Of a stretch of 64,000 bases of DNA, positions 45,168-56,237 are shown piece by piece. Source of the stretch: Flavihumibacter cheonanensis. GTDB lineage: Bacteria; Bacteroidota; Bacteroidia; Chitinophagales; Chitinophagaceae. Numbering within the stretch: position 1 is the stretch's first letter; each line of letters opens with the position of its first letter. Both the position numbers and the translations under genes were made by a program. The stretch is from assembly GCF_022352215.1 (NCBI RefSeq), contig NZ_JAKRWF010000002.1, forward strand, positions 992,001-1,056,000. The letters are read 5' to 3'. The notes under the pieces were generated by a model, which worked only from the letters and a program-made list of their open reading frames with translations, made no database searches and was not told where the DNA came from.

Positions 45168-45175
45168 ATATTTGC
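45168..45175 (+). promoter_or_regulatory. Candidate -7 promoter element for serS
   Basis: TATATTTG is an exact TAnnTTTG match ending 17 bp before the serS ATG. No -33 TTG is seen in the space shared with the divergent gene. Confidence 0.4.
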
Positions 45176-45192
45176 GTCAAATTCAAAAAGAG

Positions 45193-46461
45193 ATGTTACA
45201 GGTGAATTTTATCAGGCAGAACGCGGATTTCGTGAAGGAAAGACTGGCCGTAAAACATTTTTCCCAGTTGAACCTCGTGGATGAGCTGATTGCGCTGGAT
45301 GAAAAAAGAAGAAAACTCCAGTTTGAGCGGGATGAATTGCAAAGCAGGGTGAATGCGGCATCCAAGGAAATCGGTAACCTGATGAAATCGGCCAAAAAGG
45401 AAGAAGCGGAGGCACTCAAGGCGGAAGTGGCTGCCATCAAAATACAAATGGATGATACTTCTGAACTGGCTGACCTGGAGGCCGCGGTTCATGGCATCCT
45501 GGTACAACTTCCCAATCTGCCGGCTGCAGAAGTGCCTGTTGGTCGCACTCCGGAAGAAAATGTTGTGGTTCGGGAAGGAGGCGTGAAGCCTGTTCTGGCT
45601 GCAGGATCCAAGCCCCACTGGGACCTGGTATCACAGTATGGCTTGATTGATTTTGAACTGGGTAACAAGATTACCGGCAGTGGTTTCCCTGTATATAAAA
45701 ACCAGGGAGCCAAATTGCAACGTGCACTGATCAGTTATTTTCTGGATTATAATACGGCTGCGGGTTATGTAGAATACCTGCCTCCACATATGGTAAATGA
45801 AGCATCTGCTTACGGAACTGGCCAATTGCCCGATAAAGAAGGACAGATGTATCATGCTACCGCTGATAATTTTTACCTGATTCCAACAGCCGAAGTTCCG
45901 GTTACCAATATTTACCGCGATGAGATTCTGAACGCGAATGAACTTCCTGTGAAGATGACGGCCTATACACCCTGCTTCAGAAGAGAGGCAGGTAGTTATG
46001 GAAAGGATGTTCGTGGTTTAAACAGACTGCACCAGTTTGATAAAGTGGAAGTAGTACAACTGGTTCATCCTGAAACTAGCTACCAGGTATTGGAAGAAAT
46101 GGTTTTGCATGTTGAGAAGCTCTTACAAAGCCTGGAACTTCCTTATCGCATTCTTCGGTTATGCGGCGGCGATATGGGCTTCACATCAGCACTCACCTAT
46201 GATTTTGAAGTGTACAGTGCTGCCCAGGAAAAATGGCTGGAAGTGAGTTCTGTTTCCAATTTTGAAGCCTATCAGACCAACCGTATGAAAATCCGGTTCA
46301 AAGATGAAAAAGGCAAAACACAATTGCTGCATTCTTTGAATGGTAGTTCTATGGCGCTGCCGCGTATCGTAGCAGCATTGCTGGAGAACAATCAAACCCC
46401 GGAGGGAATAAAATTACCCAAAGCTGTACAGCCTTATTTTGGTGGTGAATGGATTAAATAA
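45193..46461 (+). CDS. serS: Serine--tRNA ligase
   Basis: Charges tRNA-Ser. The 422-residue protein has the N-terminal tRNA-binding coiled coil (about 25-100) and the class II motifs: motif 2 FRREAGSYGKDVRGLNRLHQF and motif 3 LNGSSMALPRIVAALLENNQ. The ATG at 45193 (MLQVNFIRQNADFVKERL) is the family-typical start; the frame continues seven codons further to a TTG inside the promoter element. A good terminator follows. Confidence 0.96.
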   Translation: MLQVNFIRQNADFVKERLAVKHFSQLNLVDELIALDEKRRKLQFERDELQSRVNAASKEIGNLMKSAKKEEAEALKAEVAAIKIQMDDTSELADLEAAVHGILVQLPNLPAAEVPVGRTPEENVVVREGGVKPVLAAGSKPHWDLVSQYGLIDFELGNKITGSGFPVYKNQGAKLQRALISYFLDYNTAAGYVEYLPPHMVNEASAYGTGQLPDKEGQMYHATADNFYLIPTAEVPVTNIYRDEILNANELPVKMTAYTPCFRREAGSYGKDVRGLNRLHQFDKVEVVQLVHPETSYQVLEEMVLHVEKLLQSLELPYRILRLCGGDMGFTSALTYDFEVYSAAQEKWLEVSSVSNFEAYQTNRMKIRFKDEKGKTQLLHSLNGSSMALPRIVAALLENNQTPEGIKLPKAVQPYFGGEWIK

Positions 46462-46481
46462 TTCATGTCTAATCTTCTTGT

Positions 46482-46510
46482 AAATCCGTGGACAACCACG
46501 GATTTTTTTT
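46482..46510 (+). terminator. Intrinsic terminator after serS
   Basis: A 10-bp stem AAATCCGTGG / CCACGGATTT with an ACAA loop and a run of eight T, 20 bp after the serS stop. Confidence 0.85.
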
Positions 46511-46620
46511 GCTGCATTCAATAGAATATTTCTAATTCTGGTAACATAATGGGAGGTTAAATATTGCCGGAGTATTGCAGGTATGAAATACATATCAGAT
46601 TTTGAGTGAAATTTTATTTT

Positions 46621-47238
46621 ATGAAAAAAATAGTTACTTTTTTAATGGTCTCCTTATGTACTTTCCTGGTTGCAAATGCCCAGGTACCTAAAGGGAGTAT
46701 TTTATTTGGAGGATCTGCCGGATTTGGATCTTCTTCCAGTTCCTTTTCTGGTTCAGGTGCCAATAACAGCAGCTCCAATTTTTCTCTGGCTCCGCGCATC
46801 AGCTATGCTGTAGCGTCCAACACTTTGATCAGTATGCGGACAGGTATTAATTTGTCGCAGACCAAATATGATAATGGACAAAAGACCAATAACCGTGCAT
46901 TTGATCTTGGCGTATTTGGTAAAAAATTATTTCCTTTTAAAAATGGATTTGGCTGGTATCCCGAAGTTGGGGTCTGGGGAAATATGGGCAAATATGAATC
47001 CAGAACTGCAAATGGTACAATATATACAACCAAAGGCAGCGAGTTTTTGACAGGGATTACCCCCGGACTATTTTACCAGCCCTCTGGCAAAGTTCTTATC
47101 AATATTGAGTTTGGAGGAATACGATATAATTATTCCAGAATTGAAAACGATATTGATAATTCAGTTACGAAGAATAATGGGATTAACCTGAACCTTTTCC
47201 AGTCTTTCCAACTGGGCTTTGATATAATTATCAAATAG
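46621..47238 (+). CDS. Outer membrane beta-barrel protein
   Basis: A 205-residue protein with a signal peptide (cleavage likely after VANA, near residue 21). The rest is a chain of alternating beta strands (SLAPRISYAVASNTLISMRTG, KVLINIEFGGIRYNY) and it ends in a hydrophobic/aromatic strand (FQLGFDIIIK), typical of small OmpW/OMP_b-brl type barrels. The ligand or role is unknown. The ATG at 46621 is preferred over a GTG five codons upstream. Confidence 0.75.
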   Translation: MKKIVTFLMVSLCTFLVANAQVPKGSILFGGSAGFGSSSSSFSGSGANNSSSNFSLAPRISYAVASNTLISMRTGINLSQTKYDNGQKTNNRAFDLGVFGKKLFPFKNGFGWYPEVGVWGNMGKYESRTANGTIYTTKGSEFLTGITPGLFYQPSGKVLINIEFGGIRYNYSRIENDIDNSVTKNNGINLNLFQSFQLGFDIIIK

Positions 47239-47287
47239 GTTTAAACTTTCGGACTGGAATTTGATCTTATTAGGAAAATAGGATCTT

Positions 47288-48703
47288 TTGAAAGTATCGC
47301 AAACAGCTCTACAGCATCTGGCCTGGCGTGCAGGATTTGGTCCGGCTGCCGCAGACCTGCCACAAATCCGAAAGGCAAAACCTGCTGATTTCCGAAAGCA
47401 GTTTCTCCAGGAATCGTTTAACGAGCCTTCTGATTTGAAGGCAGTCGATAATCCTTTTGCCGGTATGACACTGCCGGAGATTTCTAAAAAACTAAAGGAC
47501 GCTGGTGAAGAAGATAAAAAACAATTGAGGAATTTTCACCAGGAAGGGATTAAAAAATTGAATCGGCTCTGGATAAAGGAAATGATCAGCAGCAAAGCTC
47601 AACTCAGGGAGAAGATGGCTTTTTTCTGGCATGATCATTTTGCCTGCCGAACTGGTAATGCGATGCATCTGCAACAGTATCTTCAGGTAATTAGAAGCCA
47701 TGCATTGGGAAAGTTCCCGGATTTGTTGATGGCCGTTAGTAAGTCTGCGGCTATGATCAATTATCTGAATGCTAATCAGAACCGAAAAAACAGTCCGAAT
47801 GAAAATTTTGCCAGAGAAGTAATGGAATTGTTTACTGTCGGAAAGGGCAATTATTCAGAAGAGGATATCAAAGAAGCAGCGCGGGCTTTTACCGGATGGA
47901 ATGCAACCTATACGGGGGATTTTATTTTCAGAGAAGGTCAACATGATGCGGGAAGCAAACGGATATTTGGTCAAACTGGTAATTTCACAGGTGAAGATGT
48001 GCTCAAACTATTGGTGAAGCAAAAAGCAACAGCGCGTTTTCTGACTGAAAAGGTCTACCGTTTTTTTGTAAATGAGGAGCTCGATGAAAAAATTGTCTCC
48101 TCACTCTCCAATGGATTTTATGCATCCGGATATGATATTGGTCAATTGATGCAAACCATATTTTCTTCAGACTGGTTTTATCAGAAGAAAAATATCGGCA
48201 ACCGGATTAAATCTCCGATTGAATTATGGGTTGGAATCAACCGGCAGTTGCCAATGGAATTTGGAAACCAGGATGCTGGAATGAGTTTTCAACGCATCAT
48301 GGGACAAGTACTTTTTAATCCTCCCAATGTAGCTGGTTGGCCATCCGGTAGAGCCTGGATTGATAGCAGTTCATTGATGTACCGTTTGCAGCTGCCCAGG
48401 ATACTTAGTGCCGGAACAGATTTTACTGTTAGTCCTAAAGCAGATGATGATGTTCAGATGGGTAAAGTTGCAAAACCCGCTAAAGGGCTAGTTGCACAGA
48501 TTCGCTGGCCTCTTTTTTTACAGGCTTTTTCCGGAGTGGAGAACAAGGATGCAGAAACAGCACTAAGTACCTTCCTGCTTCAAACAGAAAAGGCACCATC
48601 AACCCTTATGCTGGAAAAATACAGTAAACACAACAGCAGAGAATCACTTCTTTCTAGCCGGACCATACTGCTGATGCAGAGTCCCGAATATCAATTATGT
48701 TAA
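47288..48703 (+). CDS. DUF1800 family protein
   Basis: A 471-residue protein of the DUF1800 family, whose biochemical role is not established. Family segments are LAWRAGFGP near the start, FWHDHFACR, NENFAREVMELFTVGKGNYSEEDIKEAARAFTGW and FNPPNVAGWPSGRAWIDSS. No ATG is available at the 5' end; the TTG at 47288 is the most likely start. It is followed 12 bp later by a DUF1501 gene, the usual partner, so the two products probably work together at the cell surface or in the periplasm. Confidence 0.85.
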   Translation: MKVSQTALQHLAWRAGFGPAAADLPQIRKAKPADFRKQFLQESFNEPSDLKAVDNPFAGMTLPEISKKLKDAGEEDKKQLRNFHQEGIKKLNRLWIKEMISSKAQLREKMAFFWHDHFACRTGNAMHLQQYLQVIRSHALGKFPDLLMAVSKSAAMINYLNANQNRKNSPNENFAREVMELFTVGKGNYSEEDIKEAARAFTGWNATYTGDFIFREGQHDAGSKRIFGQTGNFTGEDVLKLLVKQKATARFLTEKVYRFFVNEELDEKIVSSLSNGFYASGYDIGQLMQTIFSSDWFYQKKNIGNRIKSPIELWVGINRQLPMEFGNQDAGMSFQRIMGQVLFNPPNVAGWPSGRAWIDSSSLMYRLQLPRILSAGTDFTVSPKADDDVQMGKVAKPAKGLVAQIRWPLFLQAFSGVENKDAETALSTFLLQTEKAPSTLMLEKYSKHNSRESLLSSRTILLMQSPEYQLC

Positions 48704-48715
48704 TACCTTGTTGCT

Positions 48716-49912
48716 ATGTTAATTAAGAGAAGATCATTTATAAAAGGTACCGGACTTGCAACCGCATCTTTACTGATGCCCCGTTTTCTGCATGCATTTG
48801 ATGCAGATGAGAAAGTAGCTCCAGGAAATAAGGTGTTGGTGGTTTTGCAGCTCAGCGGTGGCAATGATGGCTTAAATACCGTGATTCCTTATGGTAATGA
48901 TATTTATTATAAATCCAGACCTGGAATTGCCATTGCAAAAGAAAAAGCGATTCGCCTGACAGATGATGCAGGCTTGCATCCATCACTGAATTATTTGGGA
49001 AAGTTGTTCGAGGATGGAGCCCTGGGTATTCTCAATAATGTTGGGTATCCGGAACCCGATCGTTCTCATTTCAGAAGCATGGATATCTGGCAGAGCGCAA
49101 GTGGAGCAAAAGAATATTGGCAAACAGGATGGTTGGGCAGATTCCTGGATGAACAATGCAGGAACTGCGAACATTCTACACAGGCCATTGAGATTGATGA
49201 TATGTTGAGCCTGGCATTAAAGGGGAAAACAAAAAATGGGTTTGCGTTTAAGGATCCGCGTAAGTTATACCAGGCGGGGCGTTCTCCTCTATTTCAGGAT
49301 TTTTTAAATGCGCATGATCAGGAGCATGCAGAGCATACGGTATCCTATCTCTACAAGACATTGGCAGATACCAAAAAAAGTACTGCCTACATCTATGAAC
49401 ATAGTCAGCAGCTGACTACCGGCCTGTATCCAAACCATGAACTGGGCCGCAATTTGAAAACAATTGCTTCCCTGATTCTATCTGATATAAATACTCAGGT
49501 GTATTATGTTTCCATTGGAAGTTTTGATACACATGTGGGACAGGATGTTCAGCAATCCCGTTTGTTCAAACAGATTAATGAAGCATTGGAGGCTTTTGTA
49601 ACGGATCTCAAAAAGAACAACCGCTTTGAAGATGTATTGATCATGAGTTTTTCAGAATTCGGAAGAAGAGTGGCGCAGAATGCAAGCAGGGGAACCGATC
49701 ATGGCAGTGCCAATAACATGTTTTTTATTTCAGGAGGCTTGAAGCAGAAAGGCTTACTGAATGAACTGGATGATTTAACGTCTCTGAAACTTGGAGACCT
49801 TCAATATAAGGTAGATTTCCGACGGGTATATGCCACGGTGCTGGAGAACTGGTTAAACGTAAAAGCGGAGCCGATTCTTGGCAATGCCTTTGAACCGCTC
49901 CGCTTTGTATAA
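48716..49912 (+). CDS. DUF1501 family protein with Tat-type signal
   Basis: A 398-residue protein with a twin-arginine signal (KRRSFIKGTG then a hydrophobic stretch), so it is exported folded, perhaps with a cofactor. The family core is VLVVLQLSGGNDGLNTVIPY, SIGSFDTHVGQ, and FSEFGRRVAQNASRGTDHG, which resembles the alkaline-phosphatase/sulfatase metal site. Substrate is unknown. It pairs with the DUF1800 gene upstream. The palindrome at 49921 follows its stop. Confidence 0.85.
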   Translation: MLIKRRSFIKGTGLATASLLMPRFLHAFDADEKVAPGNKVLVVLQLSGGNDGLNTVIPYGNDIYYKSRPGIAIAKEKAIRLTDDAGLHPSLNYLGKLFEDGALGILNNVGYPEPDRSHFRSMDIWQSASGAKEYWQTGWLGRFLDEQCRNCEHSTQAIEIDDMLSLALKGKTKNGFAFKDPRKLYQAGRSPLFQDFLNAHDQEHAEHTVSYLYKTLADTKKSTAYIYEHSQQLTTGLYPNHELGRNLKTIASLILSDINTQVYYVSIGSFDTHVGQDVQQSRLFKQINEALEAFVTDLKKNNRFEDVLIMSFSEFGRRVAQNASRGTDHGSANNMFFISGGLKQKGLLNELDDLTSLKLGDLQYKVDFRRVYATVLENWLNVKAEPILGNAFEPLRFV

Positions 49913-49920
49913 TTGGTTAT

Positions 49921-49951
49921 CTCACCCGTCCGGTGCCACCGGACGGGTGAG
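49921..49951. terminator. 31-bp palindrome between convergent genes
   Basis: Two perfect 15-bp GC-rich arms (CTCACCCGTCCGGTG and its complement) around a single central C. It lies 9 bp after the DUF1501 stop and 8 bp before the DUF1080 stop. There is no T tract, so it may stop transcription from both sides only as a strong hairpin or protect 3' ends. Confidence 0.65.
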
Positions 49952-49958
49952 GGGAGGA

Positions 49959-50696
49959 TCAGAGTTTACGAACCCAGATATTCCGGAAACTCACCGGATT
50001 GCCATGATCCTGGAGTTTGATCCCCATGGGGCCATGTTTTTTGTAGGTTGCAATTCCGATGTATTCTGTTGCACCAGCAATGCTGGTATTGTTCTGAATC
50101 AGCACCCCATTGTGTAACACAGTAATTCTTGCTGGTGATTTCAGCATACCGTTCTCAAGAAAGCGGGGCGCAGTAAAAATAACATCATAAGTCTGCCATT
50201 CACCCGGACCTTTACTCGCATTCACCATCGGCATGGTTTGCTTGTAAATGCTTCCTGCCTGGCCATTTGAATAGGTGGTGTTGCCATAACTATCCAGTAC
50301 CTGCAACTCGTATTGTTCCATCAGGAAAACGCCACTATTACCTCTGCCCTGGCCTTCACTTTCTACCTTTGCCGGTGTTCTCCATTCGATATGCAGTTGA
50401 AAATCTTCAAAGACCTGCTTGGTTTTGATATCACCGGAACCTGCCTTTACTGTGAAGATGCCATTTTCTACTACCCATGCAGCGGGACTGGAACCATCTT
50501 TTGCACTCACCCATTCAGAGAGATTTTTGCCATCAAAGAGCACGATGGCATCTGATGGCGCCTGTTGCGCTGAACCTGGATTAATAATCGGTGGAACCGG
50601 ATTCCATTGCTCTGTAAGTTTGGGATCTTTCTGTGCAAAACAGGCACTGAAGCTGAAGCCTGCCAGGAGGCATGCTGATAAAATTTGTTTTTTCAT
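49959..50696 (-). CDS. DUF1080 (3-keto-disaccharide hydrolase-like) protein
   Basis: A 245-residue exported protein. The signal peptide ends near CFAQ. The jelly-roll domain shows the family pattern IVLFDGKNLSEWVS, FEDFQLHIEWRTP, GRGNSGVFLMEQYELQVLDSY and the C-terminal GPMGIKLQDHGNPVSFRNIWVRKL. Some members hydrolyse 3-keto-glycosides; others have unknown activity. It is convergent with the DUF1501 gene and 71 bp downstream of the PKD/lectin gene. Confidence 0.87.
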   Translation of the reverse strand: MKKQILSACLLAGFSFSACFAQKDPKLTEQWNPVPPIINPGSAQQAPSDAIVLFDGKNLSEWVSAKDGSSPAAWVVENGIFTVKAGSGDIKTKQVFEDFQLHIEWRTPAKVESEGQGRGNSGVFLMEQYELQVLDSYGNTTYSNGQAGSIYKQTMPMVNASKGPGEWQTYDVIFTAPRFLENGMLKSPARITVLHNGVLIQNNTSIAGATEYIGIATYKKHGPMGIKLQDHGNPVSFRNIWVRKL

Positions 50697-50767
50697 ATTA
50701 CTTGCTTGCGTATCGTTGAGGAATAAGTGTGAAATCTGTTTTTAAAAATAAGCAATCCGGCCCAGTT

Positions 50768-52723
50768 TTACCGGATCAATTGCAAACTGCCTTTTTTCCT
50801 GTAGGCATTGCCGTTATAGTCCTCACCGCTGATCATCCAAACATAAGTTCCTGCAGGTTGATCAATTCCACCCAGGCGACCATCCCAACCGCCGGCATTT
50901 AAACCCTCATACACCAGTTGTCCAAGGCGGTTGAAAATCCTGAAATAATAGACCTGTTTCATTCCAATTGCCAGGAAACTGAATCGATCATTTTTACCAT
51001 CACCATTGGGTGTAAAAGCGTTGGGTACATAGAGATCCGGCCCTTTGAATACCCGAACAAATAAGGAATCTGTGGTTGCACAACCCGCATCTGTAAAAGC
51101 TGTTAATACCAGTGTGGTTGGCCGGTCCAGAATGGCAACCGGATTTGGGAGAGAAGGATCGGATAGCTGTCCGGCTGGCGACCAATTGTAATATTGACCT
51201 CCTGATCCATTTAACTGCAATGGCTGGTTGATAGCAACTACAGTATCTCTGCCTGCATTGGCATTGGTTTGGAAAAAGCTGGCGATATGTTGTACTGGTT
51301 CACTCCAGCAACCATTTGCTCCTTTTCCTCTTACGGATAATGGGAAATCACCATTAACAGTGCTTCTAAGTGTAATTCGATTTTGGGTGGAGGAACCAAT
51401 CAATGAGTTCCAGGCCCATTCAACTACAGGATTGGCTGATAAGGTTGAATTGGCTATGAGTATTATTTCATCTCCCACACAAGCAGCACTTATGGGTGGT
51501 AATAATTCGATTTCAGGTTGATCCAGCAGATGAACGATTTTTTCGACCGTTGCAGATTCACATCCTTCTTTTGTTTTCACACGTAAACGAACAGGAACCT
51601 GTGCTGGCCCGGGTACCCTGATCTCCGGAGGAGCCTGCCCGTTAAATGGCTGGCCATTAATGACCCAGTTCCATTCAGTGATACTTCCAAATTCCACATA
51701 AGAGCGGTCAAAGGGTTGAATTACCTCCGAACCACAGATCGTATCGGGCACCAGGAAATCTGGTTCCGGAATAGAGCCAATGGTGATGATCTGTTTAAAG
51801 GTATCTGACCAGCATCCATTATTGGCCAACACAACTGAGGAAACAGTATAGTTGCCCGGATTTTGATAAAAATGTGGAGGCGGATTTTTATCCGTGTAGG
51901 TAGTACCATCCCCAAAATCCCAATGCCAACCAACGATAGTTCCAAAAGAGGTGGATTGATCGACGAGTTGGATTTCCTGTGGTGCACAGGTCTCCACGCT
52001 AGGCAATTGTGTAAAGTTGGATTTCAACGAAGTACAAAACCGATGTTCATTGTTAGCACCTCCGGTGGCTGAAGTAAAACCCCAGAATACCATTGGATCA
52101 TTTCCGAAAACCTCTGCAACCAAATTGATCGTATCTGATACCCGTAACTGGTCATCAATAAAGGCTGATAAAATGAAAAGATTGGCATCCCACCGGATAC
52201 GGAGCACATGCCACTGACAATCTTCAATATTGTTACTGAAGGCAGAGGCGGCTACTGGACCGGCCAGGTTATTGGAACTGTTATGATTGTTATCGCCATT
52301 TTTCTGTATGCTGATATGGTCAAAATCCGGGTCAGCATTGTCTGTATTTTGCCATGTATCAATGGCAATGCCGACGGAGGGTTGTACACCCTGGAAGCCA
52401 ATTCCGCCACCCTGTGATCCAATATTGGTTGCAATGGGCTGGAGAACAAAGACCATTCCATCAGCTCCATCGGGGTCCTTACAGCCCAGAAATACATCAA
52501 ACCGATATTCAAAGGATTCTTGAAGGTTGATTTTATTGATATTCCAAACTGAGCCGGATTGTGTGTTGGTAGCAGATGTAAGTGTATAACAGTTGCAATT
52601 TTCCTTGAAGGCCGATCCGTTGATGTGGTAGGGGGAGTCAACAATGGATTGGGCTTTTACAGAACAGGCAAGACAAATAAGCAACAGAGCGTTGGCCAGG
52701 TATAACAGAAATCGTTTACTCAC
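50768..52723 (-). CDS. Secreted lectin/PKD protein with T9SS gliding-type sorting domain
   Basis: A 651-residue secreted or surface protein. After a signal peptide comes an L-type lectin-like domain (about 35-245: GSVWNINKINLQESFEYRFDV, GGIGFQGVQPSVGIAIDTWQN, FDHISI). PKD-like domains follow (VGWHWDFGDGTTYTD and two or more later ones). The last 90 residues, starting LYVPNAFTPNGDGKNDRFSF, are the gliding-motility-associated type B sorting domain, which sends cargo through the type IX system. It may bind polysaccharide outside the cell. No enzyme domain is seen. Confidence 0.85.
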   Translation of the reverse strand: MSKRFLLYLANALLLICLACSVKAQSIVDSPYHINGSAFKENCNCYTLTSATNTQSGSVWNINKINLQESFEYRFDVFLGCKDPDGADGMVFVLQPIATNIGSQGGGIGFQGVQPSVGIAIDTWQNTDNADPDFDHISIQKNGDNNHNSSNNLAGPVAASAFSNNIEDCQWHVLRIRWDANLFILSAFIDDQLRVSDTINLVAEVFGNDPMVFWGFTSATGGANNEHRFCTSLKSNFTQLPSVETCAPQEIQLVDQSTSFGTIVGWHWDFGDGTTYTDKNPPPHFYQNPGNYTVSSVVLANNGCWSDTFKQIITIGSIPEPDFLVPDTICGSEVIQPFDRSYVEFGSITEWNWVINGQPFNGQAPPEIRVPGPAQVPVRLRVKTKEGCESATVEKIVHLLDQPEIELLPPISAACVGDEIILIANSTLSANPVVEWAWNSLIGSSTQNRITLRSTVNGDFPLSVRGKGANGCWSEPVQHIASFFQTNANAGRDTVVAINQPLQLNGSGGQYYNWSPAGQLSDPSLPNPVAILDRPTTLVLTAFTDAGCATTDSLFVRVFKGPDLYVPNAFTPNGDGKNDRFSFLAIGMKQVYYFRIFNRLGQLVYEGLNAGGWDGRLGGIDQPAGTYVWMISGEDYNGNAYRKKGSLQLIR

Positions 52724-52738
52724 AGAGTATGAAAATAA

Positions 52739-52776
52739 AAAAAAGCACCTGCCTCACAAAGAACAGGTGCTTTTTT
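52739..52776. terminator. Terminator downstream of the small conserved gene
   Basis: A 13-bp stem AAAAAAGCACCTG / CAGGTGCTTTTTT with a 12-base loop. T runs exist on both strands. On the minus strand it ends the 67-residue gene at 52795. Confidence 0.8.
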
Positions 52777-52794
52777 ATTCGTTGAGTTGGAAAA

Positions 52795-52998
52795 TTACCA
52801 GCCTTGTTTAGCGATGCCGGCTTTAATAGCAGCAAGGGCTTTCTCTTCACCCAGCATGGTAGTAAGTTTGTTACCCTTACCATCATTACCCTGTGCCATA
52901 TAACCGCCTCTGGCAGTTTTAGTGATCACTGCGTCTTTGATCTCTACACCTTTTTCCTTGGTCTTTACGTTATATGCGGTCAATTTGATATCTGCCAT
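52795..52998 (-). CDS. Small conserved protein of unknown function (67 residues)
   Basis: A compact, basic protein (DIKLTAYNVKTKEKGVEIKDAV, then GGYMAQGNDGKGNKLTTMLGEEKALAAIKAG). It has no signal peptide. The Gly/Lys middle and the helical C-terminus suggest a small folded domain. It has its own terminator and stands 106 bp from gyrB, so it is probably a separate unit. I cannot assign a function. Confidence 0.75.
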   Translation of the reverse strand: MADIKLTAYNVKTKEKGVEIKDAVITKTARGGYMAQGNDGKGNKLTTMLGEEKALAAIKAGIAKQGW

Positions 52999-53104
52999 GT
53001 TTTAAAAATTTTAAATGAACAATAGGGTTAAAACGCGCGCACAAGCTAGCCAAAAAATCTTAGAATGACCCTGATACGCGGATATAAATAGGAAAATTTT
53101 AATA

Positions 53105-55093
<1,989 letters not shown>

Positions 55094-55129
55094 TCAATAC
55101 GCTTAAATGGTAGAAAAAAAGACTATTGG

Positions 55130-55137
55130 CAAATGTA
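55130..55137 (-). promoter_or_regulatory. Candidate -7 promoter element for gyrB
   Basis: On the minus strand this reads TACATTTG, an exact TAnnTTTG match, about 45 bp before the gyrB ATG. The position expected for -33 falls inside the repeat at 55148-55207. Confidence 0.4.
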
Positions 55138-55147
55138 CGGAAAAGAG

Positions 55148-55207
55148 GTCAGATGTGAGACGTGAGACGTCAGAAGTGAGAAGTCAGACGTGAGACGTGA
55201 GAAGGGG
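55148..55207 (+). repeat. GTGAGAC-type repeat, copy 2
   Basis: About 60 bp of GTCAGATGTGAGACGTGAGA-like units ending GACGTGAGACGTGAGAAGGG. It lies between gyrB and the AraC gene, in the same orientation as the copy at 56238. Confidence 0.85.
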
Positions 55208-55255
55208 CATGCAGATCCAGAAATGACAGAGGGATGACAGGTGGAGGGGGGATTG

Positions 55256-56236
55256 ATGGCGGACCATTTACCTGAACTTGCCTATTTTTGCCCGTTGATG
55301 TTTCAGTCGCCTGATATATTATCCATAGCCCGGAAAGCGCCGGTGATGTACAATGAGTTGGAACTACTGTACCAAAAGGAGCAGCAAATTCCTGGTTCTG
55401 TGCATTACACTATCCACCGCTACCGGAAAAACATTGCTTTTGAGATGGATGATACAGGTTTCCTGGTGTATCACCGGGTGCCGGCGGATGAGAAACAGAA
55501 TTACCTTGAGTTACGCTTTTGTATTGCTGGTAATATGTATTGCCGTCAGTATCAGACTGAGTGCGATAGCTGCCGGGTTACCCAAACCCCTGCCTGTGAG
55601 CATCGCACCCCTAGTGTGGATGTGATGAGTTTTGTATTCAGTCCGGCTCATTTATCGCAGTTTGTTGGCTCCGGCAACATGAACTCCCTCCAGGATGATA
55701 TCATCCGGTTTCGACATCGAACTACCTTTTCAAAGGCATTATCACTTTGCAGCCGGACACGCTCAGTATTGGAAACCCTGTTGAATCACCAGTACAATGG
55801 TTCAATGGAGAATATCTTCATCAATGCGCAGATGCAGATGTTGCTATTGTTCAGCCTGGATTGTATGGTAGGAGAGAAGGAAGAAATCGCCTTCTCCTGT
55901 AAATTCCTGGCCAATGACAATGACCGGGTGAAAATTGAAAAGGCACGCGAATTATTACTACAACATATTGGTGAACCGATCACCATTAAAGAACTCAGCA
56001 AAAAAGTCGCCATCAATGAATGTTACCTGAAAAAGGGTTTCAAGGAAATGTATGGCACTACGGTTTTTGATTTCTACCAGAGCCAGCGCATGGAGCATGC
56101 CCGCTATCTGCTCTACGAAAAAGGCCTCAGTGTCACCGAAGTTTCCATGATGCTCGGCTATTCTTCTATCTCCCATTTTTCAACAGCGTTTAAGAAGCAT
56201 ACGGGGATTAAGCCGTGTGAACTGTTACTCCATTGA
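55256..56236 (+). CDS. AraC-family transcriptional regulator
   Basis: A 326-residue regulator. The N-terminal part (about 1-225) has several Cys (FCIAGNMYCRQYQTECDSC) and no recognisable cupin motif. The C-terminal AraC DNA-binding domain (about 228-325) has KARELLLQHIGEPITIKELSKKVAINECYLKKGFKEMYG and the second helix-turn-helix LSVTEVSMMLGYSSISHFSTAFKKHTG. The ATG at 55256 is preferred, with the purine-rich GGAGGGGGGATT before it. GTGAGAC-type repeats lie on both sides. Target genes are unknown. Confidence 0.87.
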   Translation: MADHLPELAYFCPLMFQSPDILSIARKAPVMYNELELLYQKEQQIPGSVHYTIHRYRKNIAFEMDDTGFLVYHRVPADEKQNYLELRFCIAGNMYCRQYQTECDSCRVTQTPACEHRTPSVDVMSFVFSPAHLSQFVGSGNMNSLQDDIIRFRHRTTFSKALSLCSRTRSVLETLLNHQYNGSMENIFINAQMQMLLLFSLDCMVGEKEEIAFSCKFLANDNDRVKIEKARELLLQHIGEPITIKELSKKVAINECYLKKGFKEMYGTTVFDFYQSQRMEHARYLLYEKGLSVTEVSMMLGYSSISHFSTAFKKHTGIKPCELLLH

Positions 56237-56237
56237 G

